Origin: Aphanothece cf. minutissima CCALA 015
Lineage (GTDB): Bacteria > Cyanobacteriota > Cyanobacteriia > PCC-6307 > Cyanobiaceae
Direction: 5' to 3'
Length of the DNA: 64,000 bases
Assembly (NCBI GenBank): GCA_003003925.1
Contig: PVWP01000002.1
Location: 124,001 to 188,000, forward strand
Shown one piece after another: positions 51,951-62,240 of the stretch (position 1 is its first letter; each line of letters starts with the position of its first letter). Below the pieces are notes generated by a model. The model saw only the letters and a list, made by a program, of their open reading frames with translations. It was not told the origin of the DNA and did no database searches. The translations under genes and the position numbers were made by a program.

Positions 51951-53770
51951 GTCCCTCCCCTGACCGCCGCGGTGACCGCCGCCCCGACCGTCGGCCTGAC
52001 CGCCGCTCCGACCCCGGCGCCGACCGGACCCCCCGGCGTCTCGGCTCCGGTGCCGGCGGGCGCCCCGTCAGCCGCGGCGCCGCCTCGCCCCGCCCCCGCC
52101 GCCCCGGAGAGGGCTACAGCCGTGACAGGCCCCCCTTCGATCGGGACCGTGGCGTTGAAAGGGGTGGTGAGCGGGGTGGCGAGCGCTCAGGTGCCCCCGA
52201 TCGAGCCGGCGGCAGCCCCTATGGCCGTCGACCCTTTGAGGGCCGCCCCGGCGCCGATCGCCCCGACGACTCCCGCGGCGGCGGCGGCCGGCCGACCCGC
52301 GATCGGCGCCCTGGGGACCGCTTCGTCCCCGCCCGCCCCTCCTTCGGCCGCCCCGTCCCCGGCCGCTCCGGCGCCGGACGCCCGACCAGCGGCCGTCCCA
52401 TCCCGTCGCGGACGGGGCCGGCCCGCCGGGGCCCGGCCCTGTTCCGGGATGCTGACCGCGCCCCGCGCCCCTTCCAGGGCCGCAGCGGCCCCGAGCGGCC
52501 GGAGTCCGACGGTTCCGATGTCGATTTCCGTGGCGCGGTGGAGGCCTTCGCCGCCTCCGCCCCCACCGACCTGATCTGGGGCCGCCACACGACCCAGGCC
52601 ACCCTGGAGAGCGGCCGGCCGATCCACCGGGTGTGGTGCACCCCGGAGATGCGCTTCAACCCCCGGTTCCTGCAGCTGCTGCGGGAGGCCAAGGCCTCCG
52701 GCGTGCTCGTGGAAGAAGTGACCTGGGCGCGCCTGGGCCAGCTCACCGGGGGGGCCGTGCATCAGGGCATCGTGCTGCAGCCCGCCGCCGCCGAGACCCT
52801 CGACCTCACCAGCCTGATCGAGGGCTGCCGCACCATCGGCGAGGCCCCCCTGCTGATCGCAGTGGACGGGCTCACCGACCCCCACAACCTCGGCGCCATC
52901 GTCCGCAGCGCCGAGGCCCTGGGGGCCCATGGCATGGTCCTGCCCCAGCGCCGCAATGCCGGCCTGACCGGCTCGGTGGCGAAGGTGGCGGCTGGTGCCC
53001 TCGAGCACCTGCCGGTGGCGCGGGTGGTGAACCTCAACCGCTCCCTCGACACCCTCAAGCAGGAGGGCTATCGGGTGGTGGGTCTGGCCGAGGAGGGCAC
53101 GGTCAGCCTGGAGGAGGTGGACCTGGAGGGACCCCTGGTGGTCGTCACCGGTTCGGAGGGCGACGGCCTGTCGCTGCTCACCCGCCGCTCCTGCGACCAG
53201 CTGGTGCGCATTCCCCTGCGCGGTGCCACGCCGAGCCTGAACGCCTCGGTGGCCACGGCGCTGCTGCTCTACGAAGTCGCTCGGCGCGGCTGGATGCGGG
53301 GCCTGACGGGCACCGCCCCCGCCCCCAGGATCGTGCGGCCCTCGCTGCCGGCGCCCCCCGACCCCGAGCCGGAGACCCGGCCCGAAGCTGTGGTGCTGCC
53401 GGAGACGGAGGCCATGCCGGACGTGGAAGCTGCCCCGGACGCGGAGGTCATGGCCGAACTGGATGCCCCGTTCCTGGACGAAGCAGCGGCTGAGGAGCTC
53501 GATGGTGACAACGACCCTGCCTGGAGCCACCAGGAGGCTCAGGCCGAACCGGTAGCCGCCGAGCTGGCCGAATCGGTAGCCACCGAGTCGGCCGAACCGA
53601 CCGCCGCCGAGCTGGCCGAACCGACCGCCGCCGAACCCGACCCGGAAGACCTCCCGGTGCTGCCGGAAGCGGCGGCTGCGCTGCTCGCCGAGCCCACGGC
53701 CAACCCCCTGGAGCCCCTGCCATACCTGGCATCGCCCCAGCCGGGCTTCGACGGCGACATCCGCCTCTGA
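51947..53770 (+). CDS. rlmB: 23S rRNA 2'-O-methyltransferase RlmB with long disordered tails
   Basis: The 607-residue protein has a SPOUT methyltransferase core at about residues 205-455. It shows IWGRHTTQATLESGRPIHRV, LTDPHNLGAIVRSAEALGAHG, and the knot region VVVTGSEGDGLSLLTRRSCDQLVRIPLRG followed by SLNASVATALLLYE. The core is flanked by an Arg/Gly/Asp/Pro-rich N-terminal stretch of about 200 residues and an Ala/Glu/Pro acidic tail of about 150 residues with tandem repeats. Typical RlmB is about 250 residues, so more than half of this protein is extra and likely disordered. ATG 51947 overlaps mrnC. Confidence 0.92.
   Translation: MSPSPDRRGDRRPDRRPDRRSDPGADRTPRRLGSGAGGRPVSRGAASPRPRRPGEGYSRDRPPFDRDRGVERGGERGGERSGAPDRAGGSPYGRRPFEGRPGADRPDDSRGGGGRPTRDRRPGDRFVPARPSFGRPVPGRSGAGRPTSGRPIPSRTGPARRGPALFRDADRAPRPFQGRSGPERPESDGSDVDFRGAVEAFAASAPTDLIWGRHTTQATLESGRPIHRVWCTPEMRFNPRFLQLLREAKASGVLVEEVTWARLGQLTGGAVHQGIVLQPAAAETLDLTSLIEGCRTIGEAPLLIAVDGLTDPHNLGAIVRSAEALGAHGMVLPQRRNAGLTGSVAKVAAGALEHLPVARVVNLNRSLDTLKQEGYRVVGLAEEGTVSLEEVDLEGPLVVVTGSEGDGLSLLTRRSCDQLVRIPLRGATPSLNASVATALLLYEVARRGWMRGLTGTAPAPRIVRPSLPAPPDPEPETRPEAVVLPETEAMPDVEAAPDAEVMAELDAPFLDEAAAEELDGDNDPAWSHQEAQAEPVAAELAESVATESAEPTAAELAEPTAAEPDPEDLPVLPEAAAALLAEPTANPLEPLPYLASPQPGFDGDIRL
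53543..53638 (+). repeat. Four tandem 24-nt repeats in the rlmB tail
   Basis: Four consecutive 24-bp units start at 53543, 53567, 53591 and 53615. They encode the octapeptides AEPVAAEL, AESVATES, AEPTAAEL and AEPTAAEP. The last two DNA units differ at only a few 3' bases, which suggests recent copy-number change by slippage. The repeat sits inside the rlmB reading frame and preserves it. Confidence 0.85.
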
Positions 53771-53833
53771 TGCCACCGGCGGGGGTGGCCCAGCCGCCCC
53801 CCAGAATGGCCACCTCGCCTCCTCCTCCCCTCC

Positions 53834-54085
53834 ATGAACCCACTGCTCTGGCCCATGCGCGGCATCGCCAATGGGCTGGGCCTGGCCTGGTGGGCGCGGG
53901 TGGAAACCCGCTCCCCTGATGCGGTGTACTGGTTCGGGCCCTTCGTGCGTCGGCGGACGCTGGAGCAGGCCCTGCCCGCCTTCCTGGACGACCTGCGGGC
54001 GGAGTCACCGGCGTCCCTGGAGCACCAGTGCCTGCGCACCGGCCGCCGGGAGCCGTTCACCGAATCCCCGGATCTGGCCGCGTGA
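53834..54085 (+). CDS. DUF1816 domain-containing protein
   Basis: The 83-residue protein matches DUF1816: GLAWWARVETRSPDAVYWFGPFVRRRTLEQALPAFLDDLRAESP. The family is small, cyanobacterial, and related in pattern to the CpcD/phycobilisome linker-like region. No catalytic site. It stands alone between rlmB (63 nt gap) and gatA (44 nt gap), all on the plus strand. Function unknown. Confidence 0.88.
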   Translation: MNPLLWPMRGIANGLGLAWWARVETRSPDAVYWFGPFVRRRTLEQALPAFLDDLRAESPASLEHQCLRTGRREPFTESPDLAA

Positions 54086-54129
54086 TTCTGGTCGACTGAT
54101 AGCGTCCAACGCAGCTGGTCAGCGGTTGG

Positions 54130-55602
54130 ATGGGCATCGCCGAATGGCGGGAGCAGCTTCGGCGGGGCGAGGTGTCGGCCCGGGAGCTCACGGATCGCCA
54201 CCTGGCGCGCATCGCGGCGGTCGATCCCACCGTGCACGCCTTTCTGGAGGTCACCGCCGAGCGGGCGCGGGCCGATGCCGATCGGATCGACGCGGCCCGG
54301 GCGGCCGGTGAGTCCCTGCCCCCCCTGGCCGGCATTCCCCTGGCCATCAAGGACAACCTCTGCACCAAGGGCATCCGCACGACCTGCTCCAGCCGCATGC
54401 TGGAGACTTTCGTGCCCCCCTACGAATCCACGGTGACCGAGCGGCTCTGGCGGGCCGGCGCCGTGCTGCTGGGCAAGACCAACCTCGACGAGTTCGCCAT
54501 GGGCAGCTCCACCGAGACCTCGGCCTTCGGCGCCAGCCGCAACCCCTGGAATCCGGATCGGGTGCCCGGCGGCAGCTCCGGCGGCAGTGCGGCCGCCGTG
54601 GCCGCCGGTGAATGCATCGGTTCGCTGGGTTCGGACACCGGCGGCTCGATCCGCCAGCCCGCCAGCTTCTGCGGGGTGGTGGGCCTCAAGCCCACCTACG
54701 GCCGGGTGAGCCGCTGGGGTCTGGTGGCCTTCGCCAGTTCACTGGACCAGGTGGGACCGTTCAGCAGCAGCGTGGCCGATGCCGCCGAGCTGCTGCAGGT
54801 GATCGCCGGGGAGGATCCCCGCGATGCCACCTGTCTACGGGCGCCGGTGCCCGATTATTCCGCCGATCTGGAGAAGCCCATCGCCGGGCTGCGGGTGGGC
54901 CTGATCCGTGAGTGCTTCGACCAGGAGGGCCTGGACCCTGCGGTGAAGGCCTCGGTGCTGGCGGCCGCCGCCCAGCTGGAGGCCCTGGGCTGTGAGCTCG
55001 TGGACGTGAGCTGCCCCCGCTTCAACGACGGCATCGCCACCTACTACGTGATCGCCCCCTCGGAGGCCTCCGCCAACCTGGCCCGCTACGACGGCGTCAA
55101 GTACGGCTTCCGGGCCGCCCCCGGCGAGCCCGGCAGTGACGGCCTGGCGGCGATGACCGCCCGCAGCCGGGCCGAGGGCTTCGGCGAGGAGGTGCAGCGC
55201 CGCATCCTGATCGGCACCTATGCGCTCTCCGCCGGCTACGTGGATGCCTACTACCGCAAGGCCCAGCAGGTGCGTACCCTGATCCGCCGCGATTTCGACC
55301 GCGCCTTCGAGACCGTCGACGTGCTGCTGACCCCCACCTCCCCCACCACCGCCTTCCCCAGCGGCGCCCACGCCGGCGATCCCCTGGCCATGTATCTGGC
55401 CGACCTGCTGACCATCCCCGCCAACCTGGCCGGCCTGCCGGCCATCAGCGTGCCCTGCGGCTTCGACGCCCAGGGTCTGCCCATCGGCCTGCAGCTGATC
55501 ACCGGCGTGCTGGAGGAGCCCAAGCTGCTGCGGGTGGCCCATCAGTACGAGCAGGCGGCCCGGGTGATGGACGCCCGGCCCGCGGCGACGCTGGTGGCCT
55601 GA
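54130..55602 (+). CDS. gatA: Asp-tRNA(Asn)/Glu-tRNA(Gln) amidotransferase subunit A
   Basis: The 490-residue amidase of GatCAB releases ammonia from glutamine to make Gln-tRNA. The Lys-Ser-Ser triad is visible: [13 protein letters not shown] (Lys 74), [16 protein letters not shown] (Ser near 150), and [15 protein letters not shown] (Ser near 175). The length and the rest of the amidase signature are typical. Subunits B and C are not in the window. ATG 54130. Confidence 0.97.
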   Translation: MGIAEWREQLRRGEVSARELTDRHLARIAAVDPTVHAFLEVTAERARADADRIDAARAAGESLPPLAGIPLAIKDNLCTKGIRTTCSSRMLETFVPPYESTVTERLWRAGAVLLGKTNLDEFAMGSSTETSAFGASRNPWNPDRVPGGSSGGSAAAVAAGECIGSLGSDTGGSIRQPASFCGVVGLKPTYGRVSRWGLVAFASSLDQVGPFSSSVADAAELLQVIAGEDPRDATCLRAPVPDYSADLEKPIAGLRVGLIRECFDQEGLDPAVKASVLAAAAQLEALGCELVDVSCPRFNDGIATYYVIAPSEASANLARYDGVKYGFRAAPGEPGSDGLAAMTARSRAEGFGEEVQRRILIGTYALSAGYVDAYYRKAQQVRTLIRRDFDRAFETVDVLLTPTSPTTAFPSGAHAGDPLAMYLADLLTIPANLAGLPAISVPCGFDAQGLPIGLQLITGVLEEPKLLRVAHQYEQAARVMDARPAATLVA

Positions 55603-55684
55603 GCAGGAGGCCGACTCCCAACCCTCCGGGATGGGCCACCGGCCAGGTCCCTAGGGTGGTTGTCTCGATCGGGTGTCGCCGGCG

Positions 55685-56083
55685 ATGAACCCGGATGAAG
55701 CGGCGATCCGAAGGGTCCTGGATCGGTGGGCCGTCGCCACCCGTGACGGTCGGCACGACGACGTTCTCGCCCATCATCAGGACGATCTGGTGATCTTCGA
55801 CGTGCTGTCGCCACTGCGGTACACCTCAGCGGCGCGCTACCGGGACAGCTGGGAGTCCTGGCAGCCGGACGCCCGGGGTGCTGTGGTGTTCGACCTGGAG
55901 GATCTCACTGTCGAGGCGGGAGCGGATGTGGGGTATGCCTTTGGCCTGCTCGCGTGCGGCGGAACACTCCCGGACGGAGCGACCTTCAGCGATACCGTCC
56001 GCATCACGTTCTGCCTGCGCAAGCGTGAGGGGCAGTGGAAGGTCGCCCACCAGCACGTCTCCAAACCGATCGAAAGAGGCTGA
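55685..56083 (+). CDS. SnoaL/NTF2-like fold protein
   Basis: The 132-residue protein fits the NTF2-like (SnoaL/DUF4440) pattern: an opening helix AAIRRVLDRWAVATRDGRHDDVLAHH, LVIFDVLSPLRY, and a closing VRITFCLRKREGQWKVAHQHVSKPI. The family includes isomerases and small ligand binders; no substrate is indicated. ATG at 55685 is preferred to a GTG at 55673. The gene is noticeably less G+C-rich than gatA. It is followed directly by the next gene. Confidence 0.78.
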   Translation: MNPDEAAIRRVLDRWAVATRDGRHDDVLAHHQDDLVIFDVLSPLRYTSAARYRDSWESWQPDARGAVVFDLEDLTVEAGADVGYAFGLLACGGTLPDGATFSDTVRITFCLRKREGQWKVAHQHVSKPIERG

Positions 56084-56089
56084 TTGATC

Positions 56090-56536
56090 GTGCGAACCGC
56101 CAGGGAGATCCAGAGGAAGGGCTTCCTGGCCGTCCTGCTGTTCCTGATCGCCGCGGCCCCTCCTGTCCGGGCTGGTCAGGACAATGTCCGCTGCCTGAGG
56201 TCCATCGGTGTGCAACCACTTCAGAGACTTCAGTTCGGCCTTCGCTCCACCAGCGATTCCAGCGCCTACGTTCTCTATCAGGGTCGTGGCGCGCCGATCC
56301 CCTTGAAACTGTTGAAGGTGACCGAGATCAGGCGGGTCGAAGGGGGCCGGCCATCGGAGTTCGAAACCCAGTGGATCGAAGCCATCGCCCCTGAATCGGC
56401 GGGACGCTATGTCTATACCAACATCGGGGCGCTGATTGATGATTTTCAGTCCATCCGCAAGGATGGAACGATCGTCCGCTTCGTGGATGATGCCGATGTG
56501 CTGGATGCAGGCACGTGCCTCTGGCCGCCTCCCTAG
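56090..56536 (+). CDS. Hypothetical secreted protein, AT-richer than neighbours
   Basis: The 148-residue product has a signal peptide (KGFLAVLLFLIAAAPPVRAG) and a beta-rich domain with two Cys (NVRCLRSIG and the final GTCLWPPP) that could form a disulfide. No family is recognised. GTG 56090 is chosen; TTG 56084 is also in frame. Base composition here is near 55-60% G+C, against about 70% in the surrounding window, which hints at recent acquisition. It follows the SnoaL-like gene with no gap, so the two may be one transcript. Confidence 0.7.
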   Translation: MRTAREIQRKGFLAVLLFLIAAAPPVRAGQDNVRCLRSIGVQPLQRLQFGLRSTSDSSAYVLYQGRGAPIPLKLLKVTEIRRVEGGRPSEFETQWIEAIAPESAGRYVYTNIGALIDDFQSIRKDGTIVRFVDDADVLDAGTCLWPPP

Positions 56537-56659
56537 AAAGCCCTGGGAAGGGATGGTTGGCTGAGGGTCCATGAAGGCGGCTGCAGCCCATCGGCCACGG
56601 ATCCGCCGCACGCCGCATCGATCGGCCAACGCTGCCTCGTTGCCTGATTAGAGACAGGC

Positions 56660-57151
56660 ATGGACAACCTCTCCCATCGGCAGAACAGGACCTGGCTGGC
56701 CGTGCTGTCGGCCGTGGTGTTGGTGGTGGCCGGCGTCGCCATCCTCAACAACCAGCACCAGCAGCGGCTCCAGGCCGAGGCCCGGGTCCAGGCCGCCCAG
56801 GATCAGGCCAATCGGGAGTCCATGCAGCGCATGGAAGGCGAGCTGGCCCTCAGGAACGAATTGGAGTCCGCCTCCCGGCGGGAGGCCGCCCTGCAGCTGC
56901 AGCTCAGGGAGATGGACGCAGGGGCGAGCCGTCTCCAGGCCGCCGATGGCCAGCAGCAGGCCCGGCGCCAGATGGCGGAACGGGAGCTTCAGGAGCTCCG
57001 GAGCCAGCGCGCCAAACTCGAAAAGCAGGTCGACTGCGAGCGGATTCAGCTGACGCTGAACCAGCTCGCAGCCAAGGGCAACACGGACCAGGCTCTGAAG
57101 CTGCAGACCCTCTGGGCCATGCCCTGCCCGAACCTCCAGGCGGCCGGATAG
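56660..57151 (+). CDS. Membrane-anchored coiled-coil protein
   Basis: The 163-residue protein has an N-terminal anchor (WLAVLSAVVLVVAGVAILNN, about 12-31) and then a long Gln/Arg/Glu-rich coiled coil through about residue 120, with a short Cys-containing end (QVDCERIQLTLNQ and WAMPCPNL). A single anchored coiled coil could be a scaffold or a cell-envelope spacer. No family recognised. It is separated by 123 nt of mostly featureless sequence from the secreted protein. Confidence 0.7.
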   Translation: MDNLSHRQNRTWLAVLSAVVLVVAGVAILNNQHQQRLQAEARVQAAQDQANRESMQRMEGELALRNELESASRREAALQLQLREMDAGASRLQAADGQQQARRQMAERELQELRSQRAKLEKQVDCERIQLTLNQLAAKGNTDQALKLQTLWAMPCPNLQAAG

Positions 57152-57215
57152 TCGCCCTCCGGCCCTCCCCTGCAGGCCCGGACGGGCCCGCAGCGCCATC
57201 ACGGACCTGGCCTGA

Positions 57216-57233
57216 ACCACCAGATCTGGTGGT
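57216..57233. promoter_or_regulatory. Perfect 18-bp palindrome before dnaE
   Basis: ACCACCAGATCTGGTGGT is perfectly self-complementary and centred 32 nt upstream of the dnaE GTG at 57257. Its pattern CAC-A-AT-T-GTG resembles, though it does not fully match, NrdR boxes, which control DNA-precursor and replication genes. A dimeric repressor or a strong mRNA hairpin right at the start region are both possible. Assignment to NrdR is inference. Confidence 0.5.
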
Positions 57234-57256
57234 GCCCGGTAGGCTGACCCCATCCT

Positions 57257-60200
57257 GTGGTGGCCATACCCACCGACGCCGTGGCCTTCGTTCCGCTCCA
57301 CAACCACAGCGACTACAGCCTGCTGGACGGGGCCTCCCAGCTGCCGGCGATGGTCCAGCGGGCCGTGGAGCTGGGCATGCCGGCCCTGGCCCTGACCGAC
57401 CACGGGGTGATGTACGGCGCCATCGAGCTGCTGAAGCTCTGCACCAAGGCGGGCATCAAGCCGATCATCGGCAACGAGATGTACGTGATCAACGGCTCGA
57501 TCGAGGATCCGCAGCCGAAGAAGGAGCGTCGCTACCACCTGGTGGTGCTGGCCAAGAATGCCGTCGGCTACCGCAACCTGGTCAAGCTCACCAGCATCAG
57601 CCACCTGCGCGGCATGCGCGGCCGGGGGATCTTCTCGCGGGCCTGCATCGATAAAGCCCTGCTGCGCCAGTACAGCGAAGGTCTGATGGTGGCCACCGCC
57701 TGTCTGGGCGGTGAGATTCCCCAGGCGATCCTGCGCGGTCGCCCGGAGGTGGCCCGCGAGGTGGCCGCCTGGTACCGGGAGGTGTTCGGCGACGACTTCT
57801 ACCTGGAGATCCAGGACCACGGCGGCCTCGAGGACCGCATCGTCAACGTCGAGATGGCCCGGATCGGCGCTGAGCTGGGCATCCCCCTGATCGCCACCAA
57901 CGACGCCCACTACCTCACCAGCAACGACGTCGAGGCCCACGACGCTCTGCTGTGCGTGCTCACCGGCAAGCTGATCAGCGACGAGAAGCGCCTGCGCTAC
58001 ACGGGCACCGAATACATCAAGAGCGAGGCGGAGATGGCCCGGCTCTTCGCCGACCACCTCGAGCCGGAGGTGATCGCCGACGCCATCGCCACCACCGCCC
58101 GGGTGGCCGAGAAGGTGGAGGACTACGACATCCTCGGGCGCTACCAGATGCCCCGCTTCCCGATCCCCGAGGGCCACACGCCGGTGAGCTACCTCAGCGA
58201 GGTGAGCCACCAGGGTCTGCGTCGCCGGCTGTCGCTGACCGAGGAGGCCCCGATCGATCCCGGCTACGGGGAGCGGCTGGCCTTCGAGCTCCAGGTGATG
58301 GAGCAGATGGGCTTCCCCACCTACTTCCTGGTGGTCTGGGACTACATCCGTTTCGCCCGGGAGCAGGGCATCCCGGTGGGGCCGGGCCGGGGGTCGGCCG
58401 CCGGTTCGCTGGTGGCCTACGCCCTCGGCATCACCAACATCGATCCGGTGGAGCACGGCCTGCTGTTCGAGCGCTTCCTCAACCCGGAACGCAAGTCGAT
58501 GCCGGACATCGACACCGACTTCTGCATCGAGCGCCGCGGCGAGGTGATCGACTACGTCACCCGCCGCTACGGCGAGGACAAGGTGGCCCAGATCATCACC
58601 TTCAACCGCATGACCTCCAAGGCGGTGCTCAAGGACGTGGCCCGGGTGCTCGACATTCCCTACGGCGAGGCCGACCGGCTGGCCAAGCTGATTCCCGTGG
58701 CCCGGGGCAAGCCCGCCAAGCTCGCCGAGATGATCGGTGCCGAGTCGCCGGTGCCGGAATTCCGTGAGAAGTACGAGAACGATCCCAAGGTGCGCCACTG
58801 GGTCGACCTGGCCCGCCGCATCGAGGGCACCAACAAGACCTTCGGTGTCCATGCCGCCGGTGTGGTGATCGCTGCCGAACCCCTCGACGAACTGGTGCCC
58901 CTGCAGCGCAACAACGACGGCCAGGTGATCACCCAGTACTTCATGGAGGACGTCGAGGCGATGGGCCTGCTGAAGATGGACTTCCTGGGCCTCAAGAACC
59001 TCACCATGATCGAAAAGACGATCGAGCTGGTGGCCCAGGCCGAGGGGGAACGGCTCGATCCCGACGCCCTGCCGGCCAACGATCCGGGCACCTACGCCCT
59101 GCTGGCCCGGGGGGATCTGGAGGGCATCTTCCAGCTCGAATCCAGCGGCATGCGGCAGATCGTCCGTGATCTCAAACCCTCCTCCCTGGAGGACATCTCC
59201 TCGATCCTGGCCCTCTACCGGCCCGGCCCCCTCGATGCGGGCCTGATCCCCAAGTTCATCAACCGCAAGCATGGCCGCGAGGCCATCGATGTGGCCCACG
59301 CCAAGCTGGAGCCGATCCTCAAGGAGACCTACGGGATCATGGTCTACCAGGAGCAGATCATGCGGATCGCCCAGGATCTGGCGGGCTATTCCCTCGGTGA
59401 GGCCGATCTGCTGCGGCGGGCGATGGGCAAGAAGAAGGTGTCGGAGATGCAGAAGCACCGCCACCAGTTCGTCACCGGCGCCAGTGAACGCGGCGTCGAG
59501 GCTTCCATTGCCGATGCCCTGTTCGACCAGATGGTCCTGTTCGCCGAGTACTGCTTCAACAAGAGCCACTCCACCGCCTACGGCGCCGTCACCTACCAGA
59601 CCGCCTACCTCAAGGCCCACCATCCGGTGGCCTACATGGCGGCCCTGCTCACCGTCAATGCCGGCACCACCGACAAGGTGCAGCGCTACATCGCCAACTG
59701 CCAGGCCATGGGCATCGAGGTGATGCCACCGGACGTCAATGCCTCCGGCATCGACTTCACGCCCGTGGGCAAGAAGATCCTCTTCGGCCTCTCCGCCGTC
59801 CGCAACCTAGGGGATGGCGCCATCCGCCAGCTGATCGAGGCCCGTTCCAGCGGTGGCCCCTTCCTGCACCTCGCCGACCTCTGCGACCGGATTCCCGGCC
59901 AGCAGCTGAACCGCCGGGCGATCGAGTCCCTGATCCACTGCGGTGCCCTCGATGGCCTCGAACCCAAGGCCAACCGGGCCCAGCTGATGGCCGACCTCGA
60001 TCTGGTGCTCGACTGGGCCAGCTCCCGCGCCCGCGACCGGGCCAGCGGCCAGGGCAACCTGTTCGACCTGTTCGGCGGCGGCTCGGGGGCTGCCGAGGGC
60101 GCCGCCGCCGTGGAGGCCCCCGCCCCGCCCAGGGCCGCTCCCGTGCCCGACTACCCCCCCACCGAGAAGCTGAAGCTGGAGAAGGAGCTGCTGGGCTTCT

Positions 60201-60808
60201 ACATCTCCGACCACCCCCTGCGCCAGCTGGCGTCCCAGGTGCGGCTGCTGACGCCGATCGGCCTGGCCAACCTCGAGGAGATGGCCGACAAGGCCAAGGT
60301 GAGCGTGGTGGTGATGGTGAGCGAGATCCGCCAGGTGACCACCCGCAAGGGGGACCGCATGGCCGTGCTGCAGCTGGAGGACCTCACCGGCTCCTGCGAG
60401 GCGGTGGTGTTCCCCAAGAGCTACGCCCGCCTGGCCGACCACCTGATGGTGGATGCCCGCCTGCTGCTCTGGGCCGGTGTCGACCGCCGTGACGACCGGG
60501 TGCAGCTGCTCGTGGATGACTGCCGCAGCATCGAGGACCTGCAGCTGGTGATGGTGGAGCTGGCCCCCGAGCAGGCCGGTGACATCGCCGTTCAGCACCG
60601 TTTGCGGGAATGCCTCACCCGCCATCGCCCCGGTCAGGAGGAGGCGGGGGTCAAGGTGCCGGTGGTGGCGCTGGTGAAGCACCAGGACGAAACGCGCTTC
60701 GTGCGCCTGGGGGGCCAGTTCTGCGTCGCCGATGCGTCGGCGGCCGTGCAGACCCTCGCCTCGGCCGACTTCAGGGCCTGGCTGCGCTCACCCCTGGGAG
60801 CTGCCTGA
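57257..60808 (+). CDS. dnaE: DNA polymerase III alpha subunit
   Basis: The 1183-residue replicative polymerase. It begins with the PHP domain ([30 protein letters not shown]), then the palm with the catalytic acids in [23 protein letters not shown] near residue 415, the fingers, and a C-terminal OB fold ([39 protein letters not shown]). The PHP metal-binding His/Asp residues look intact. GTG 57257 is chosen, with a second GTG at 57260. The 3' end overlaps the PAM68 gene by 21 nt. Confidence 0.98.
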   Translation: MVAIPTDAVAFVPLHNHSDYSLLDGASQLPAMVQRAVELGMPALALTDHGVMYGAIELLKLCTKAGIKPIIGNEMYVINGSIEDPQPKKERRYHLVVLAKNAVGYRNLVKLTSISHLRGMRGRGIFSRACIDKALLRQYSEGLMVATACLGGEIPQAILRGRPEVAREVAAWYREVFGDDFYLEIQDHGGLEDRIVNVEMARIGAELGIPLIATNDAHYLTSNDVEAHDALLCVLTGKLISDEKRLRYTGTEYIKSEAEMARLFADHLEPEVIADAIATTARVAEKVEDYDILGRYQMPRFPIPEGHTPVSYLSEVSHQGLRRRLSLTEEAPIDPGYGERLAFELQVMEQMGFPTYFLVVWDYIRFAREQGIPVGPGRGSAAGSLVAYALGITNIDPVEHGLLFERFLNPERKSMPDIDTDFCIERRGEVIDYVTRRYGEDKVAQIITFNRMTSKAVLKDVARVLDIPYGEADRLAKLIPVARGKPAKLAEMIGAESPVPEFREKYENDPKVRHWVDLARRIEGTNKTFGVHAAGVVIAAEPLDELVPLQRNNDGQVITQYFMEDVEAMGLLKMDFLGLKNLTMIEKTIELVAQAEGERLDPDALPANDPGTYALLARGDLEGIFQLESSGMRQIVRDLKPSSLEDISSILALYRPGPLDAGLIPKFINRKHGREAIDVAHAKLEPILKETYGIMVYQEQIMRIAQDLAGYSLGEADLLRRAMGKKKVSEMQKHRHQFVTGASERGVEASIADALFDQMVLFAEYCFNKSHSTAYGAVTYQTAYLKAHHPVAYMAALLTVNAGTTDKVQRYIANCQAMGIEVMPPDVNASGIDFTPVGKKILFGLSAVRNLGDGAIRQLIEARSSGGPFLHLADLCDRIPGQQLNRRAIESLIHCGALDGLEPKANRAQLMADLDLVLDWASSRARDRASGQGNLFDLFGGGSGAAEGAAAVEAPAPPRAAPVPDYPPTEKLKLEKELLGFYISDHPLRQLASQVRLLTPIGLANLEEMADKAKVSVVVMVSEIRQVTTRKGDRMAVLQLEDLTGSCEAVVFPKSYARLADHLMVDARLLLWAGVDRRDDRVQLLVDDCRSIEDLQLVMVELAPEQAGDIAVQHRLRECLTRHRPGQEEAGVKVPVVALVKHQDETRFVRLGGQFCVADASAAVQTLASADFRAWLRSPLGAA

Positions 60809-61210
60809 GCCGGAGCCCGAGGTGCCCTGGCGCATGGCCCGCACCGAGGCCCGCACCCGGCCGATGTTCACGCCGATCTGCTCGAAGCCCAGCAGGCTGC
60901 CCGGGCCGTCCTCCCAGCTGGCCGAGAGCACCCCGTAGCTCAGGCCCAGCAGGCCGAGCAGGAAGAAGGCCCCGGAACCCACCAGGGTGAGGCCGGGGGG
61001 GATATCGAGCAGACCGCGGCTCACCAGCAGGTAGCTGGCGACGAACACCCCCATCCCCAGCAGCGTGGGGGTGCCGGTGGCAATGGCGATGCGACGGACC
61101 ATGCGGTTGGCCACCGCATCCGGGATCACCTGCTGGCGGGGCGCCCTGGCCGGGGTCGTCGGTACGGGACGATCTGCCCCGAAGGATTTCGGCTTCGGCC
61201 GACGGGCCAT
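60788..61210 (-). CDS. PAM68 family photosystem II assembly protein
   Basis: The 140-residue protein matches the PAM68/DUF3464 family: [55 protein letters not shown], and [17 protein letters not shown]. Two membrane helices and a basic N-terminus fit the thylakoid assembly factor known from plants and Synechocystis. It should aid early photosystem II assembly. It converges on dnaE and lies 10 nt past rpsO on the same strand. Confidence 0.9.
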   Translation of the reverse strand: MARRPKPKSFGADRPVPTTPARAPRQQVIPDAVANRMVRRIAIATGTPTLLGMGVFVASYLLVSRGLLDIPPGLTLVGSGAFFLLGLLGLSYGVLSASWEDGPGSLLGFEQIGVNIGRVRASVRAMRQGTSGSGSGSSQG

Positions 61211-61220
61211 GGAACCGTCC

Positions 61221-61490
61221 TCAGCCGCGGATGCCGAGCTTCTTGATCAGTTCGGCGTAGCGGGTCTCGCTCTGGGCGCGGAGGTAGCCGAGCAGGCGCT
61301 TGCGGCGGCCGATCATCTTGAGCAACCCCTGGCGGGAGGAGAAGTCGTGGATGTTCTTCTGCAGGTGGCCACTGAGTTGCTGGATCCGCTCGCTCAACAT
61401 CGCGACCTGCACTTCCACCGAGCCGGTGTCGGTGCCGTGGGCCTGATGGGAATTGATCAGTTCCTGTTTCTGGGTGGTGGTGAGCGGCAT
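61221..61490 (-). CDS. rpsO: 30S ribosomal protein S15
   Basis: The 89-residue protein has the S15 signature: [40 protein letters not shown], and [23 protein letters not shown]. It binds 16S rRNA during small-subunit assembly. ATG at 61490 is preferred; the frame extends upstream to 61517. The PAM68 gene follows after 10 nt on the same strand, so the two may be cotranscribed. Confidence 0.98.
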   Translation of the reverse strand: MPLTTTQKQELINSHQAHGTDTGSVEVQVAMLSERIQQLSGHLQKNIHDFSSRQGLLKMIGRRKRLLGYLRAQSETRYAELIKKLGIRG

Positions 61491-61567
61491 GGGCGGATCG
61501 GGGCCCGAACGGTGCAAACCAACACCTTAACGTGCGGCCCGTTGGCCCATCCTCGGAGCCTCCCGAT

Positions 61568-62218
61568 TCAGGCCACGGCGCGGGACAGCCAGCGCAGACT
61601 TTCCCGGATCCAGTCGTCGGCGCCGGCGGAGGCGTCGAGCCCCGCGGCGACGGCCCGCAGGGCCCGGTGGATTTCCAGGGGCTCGTAGCCGAGGGCCACC
61701 AGGGTGATCTGCACCTCCTCACGGCAGGGGGCCGAAGGGGCGCCATCGGGGGTCTCACCGGGGCCCCCGTCGTCCTCGAGGGGATCGACCAGGCCGGCGA
61801 AGCGCTCCTGCAGGCGCGCCCGCAGCTCCACCGACAGCCGTTCAGCCGTGCGCTTGCCCACCCCGGGAGCCAGGCAGAGGCTGCGCAGGTCGGCGTGGAC
61901 GATGGCGCGCACCAGATCGGGCACCTCCAGGGCCCCGAGCAGGCCAAGGGCCATCTGGGGGCCCACGCCGCTCACGGCCACCAGCTCCCGGAACAGGTCC
62001 CGCTCCTGCCGATCGGGAAAGCCGTAGAGGGTCCAGCCGTCGTCGCGGATGCTGTGGTGGATGTGGAGGCCCAGGTCGCAGCCCTCTTCCGGCAGGCGGC
62101 GCCACTGGCGCAGGGTGAGCTGCACCTCGTAACCCACCCCCTGGCAGATCAGCAGCGCCCCGCATCGGTGAGCCTGCTGCCATGGTTCGGCCAGTCGCCC
62201 CTGCAGCCAGCCGATCAT
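61568..62218 (-). CDS. ruvA: Holliday junction helicase subunit RuvA
   Basis: The 216-residue protein binds Holliday junctions and works with RuvB. It opens MIGWLQGRLAEP, has the helix-hairpin-helix pair LFRELVAVSGVGPQMALGLL and LCLAPGVGKRTAERLSVELRARL, then a Pro/Gly-rich linker and a C-terminal domain (VQITLVALGYEPLEIHRALRAV). Start ATG at 62218-62216 shares bases with an ATG on the other strand at 62217. The rpsO gene follows 77 nt further on. Confidence 0.95.
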   Translation of the reverse strand: MIGWLQGRLAEPWQQAHRCGALLICQGVGYEVQLTLRQWRRLPEEGCDLGLHIHHSIRDDGWTLYGFPDRQERDLFRELVAVSGVGPQMALGLLGALEVPDLVRAIVHADLRSLCLAPGVGKRTAERLSVELRARLQERFAGLVDPLEDDGGPGETPDGAPSAPCREEVQITLVALGYEPLEIHRALRAVAAGLDASAGADDWIRESLRWLSRAVA

Positions 62219-62240
62219 GGTGAGACGTGCGTCAGCCCCC

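Noticed and set aside
51972..52574. A 200-codon Ala/Pro/Thr-rich plus-strand frame inside rlmB
   Set aside because: It is the alternate frame of the Arg/Gly-rich rlmB N-terminus. The rlmB frame is coupled to mrnC and continues into the methyltransferase core.
56648..59623. A 991-codon minus-strand open frame opposite dnaE
   Set aside because: Antisense shadow of the DNA polymerase gene, His/Gln/Val-rich repeats from codon bias, no recognisable fold.
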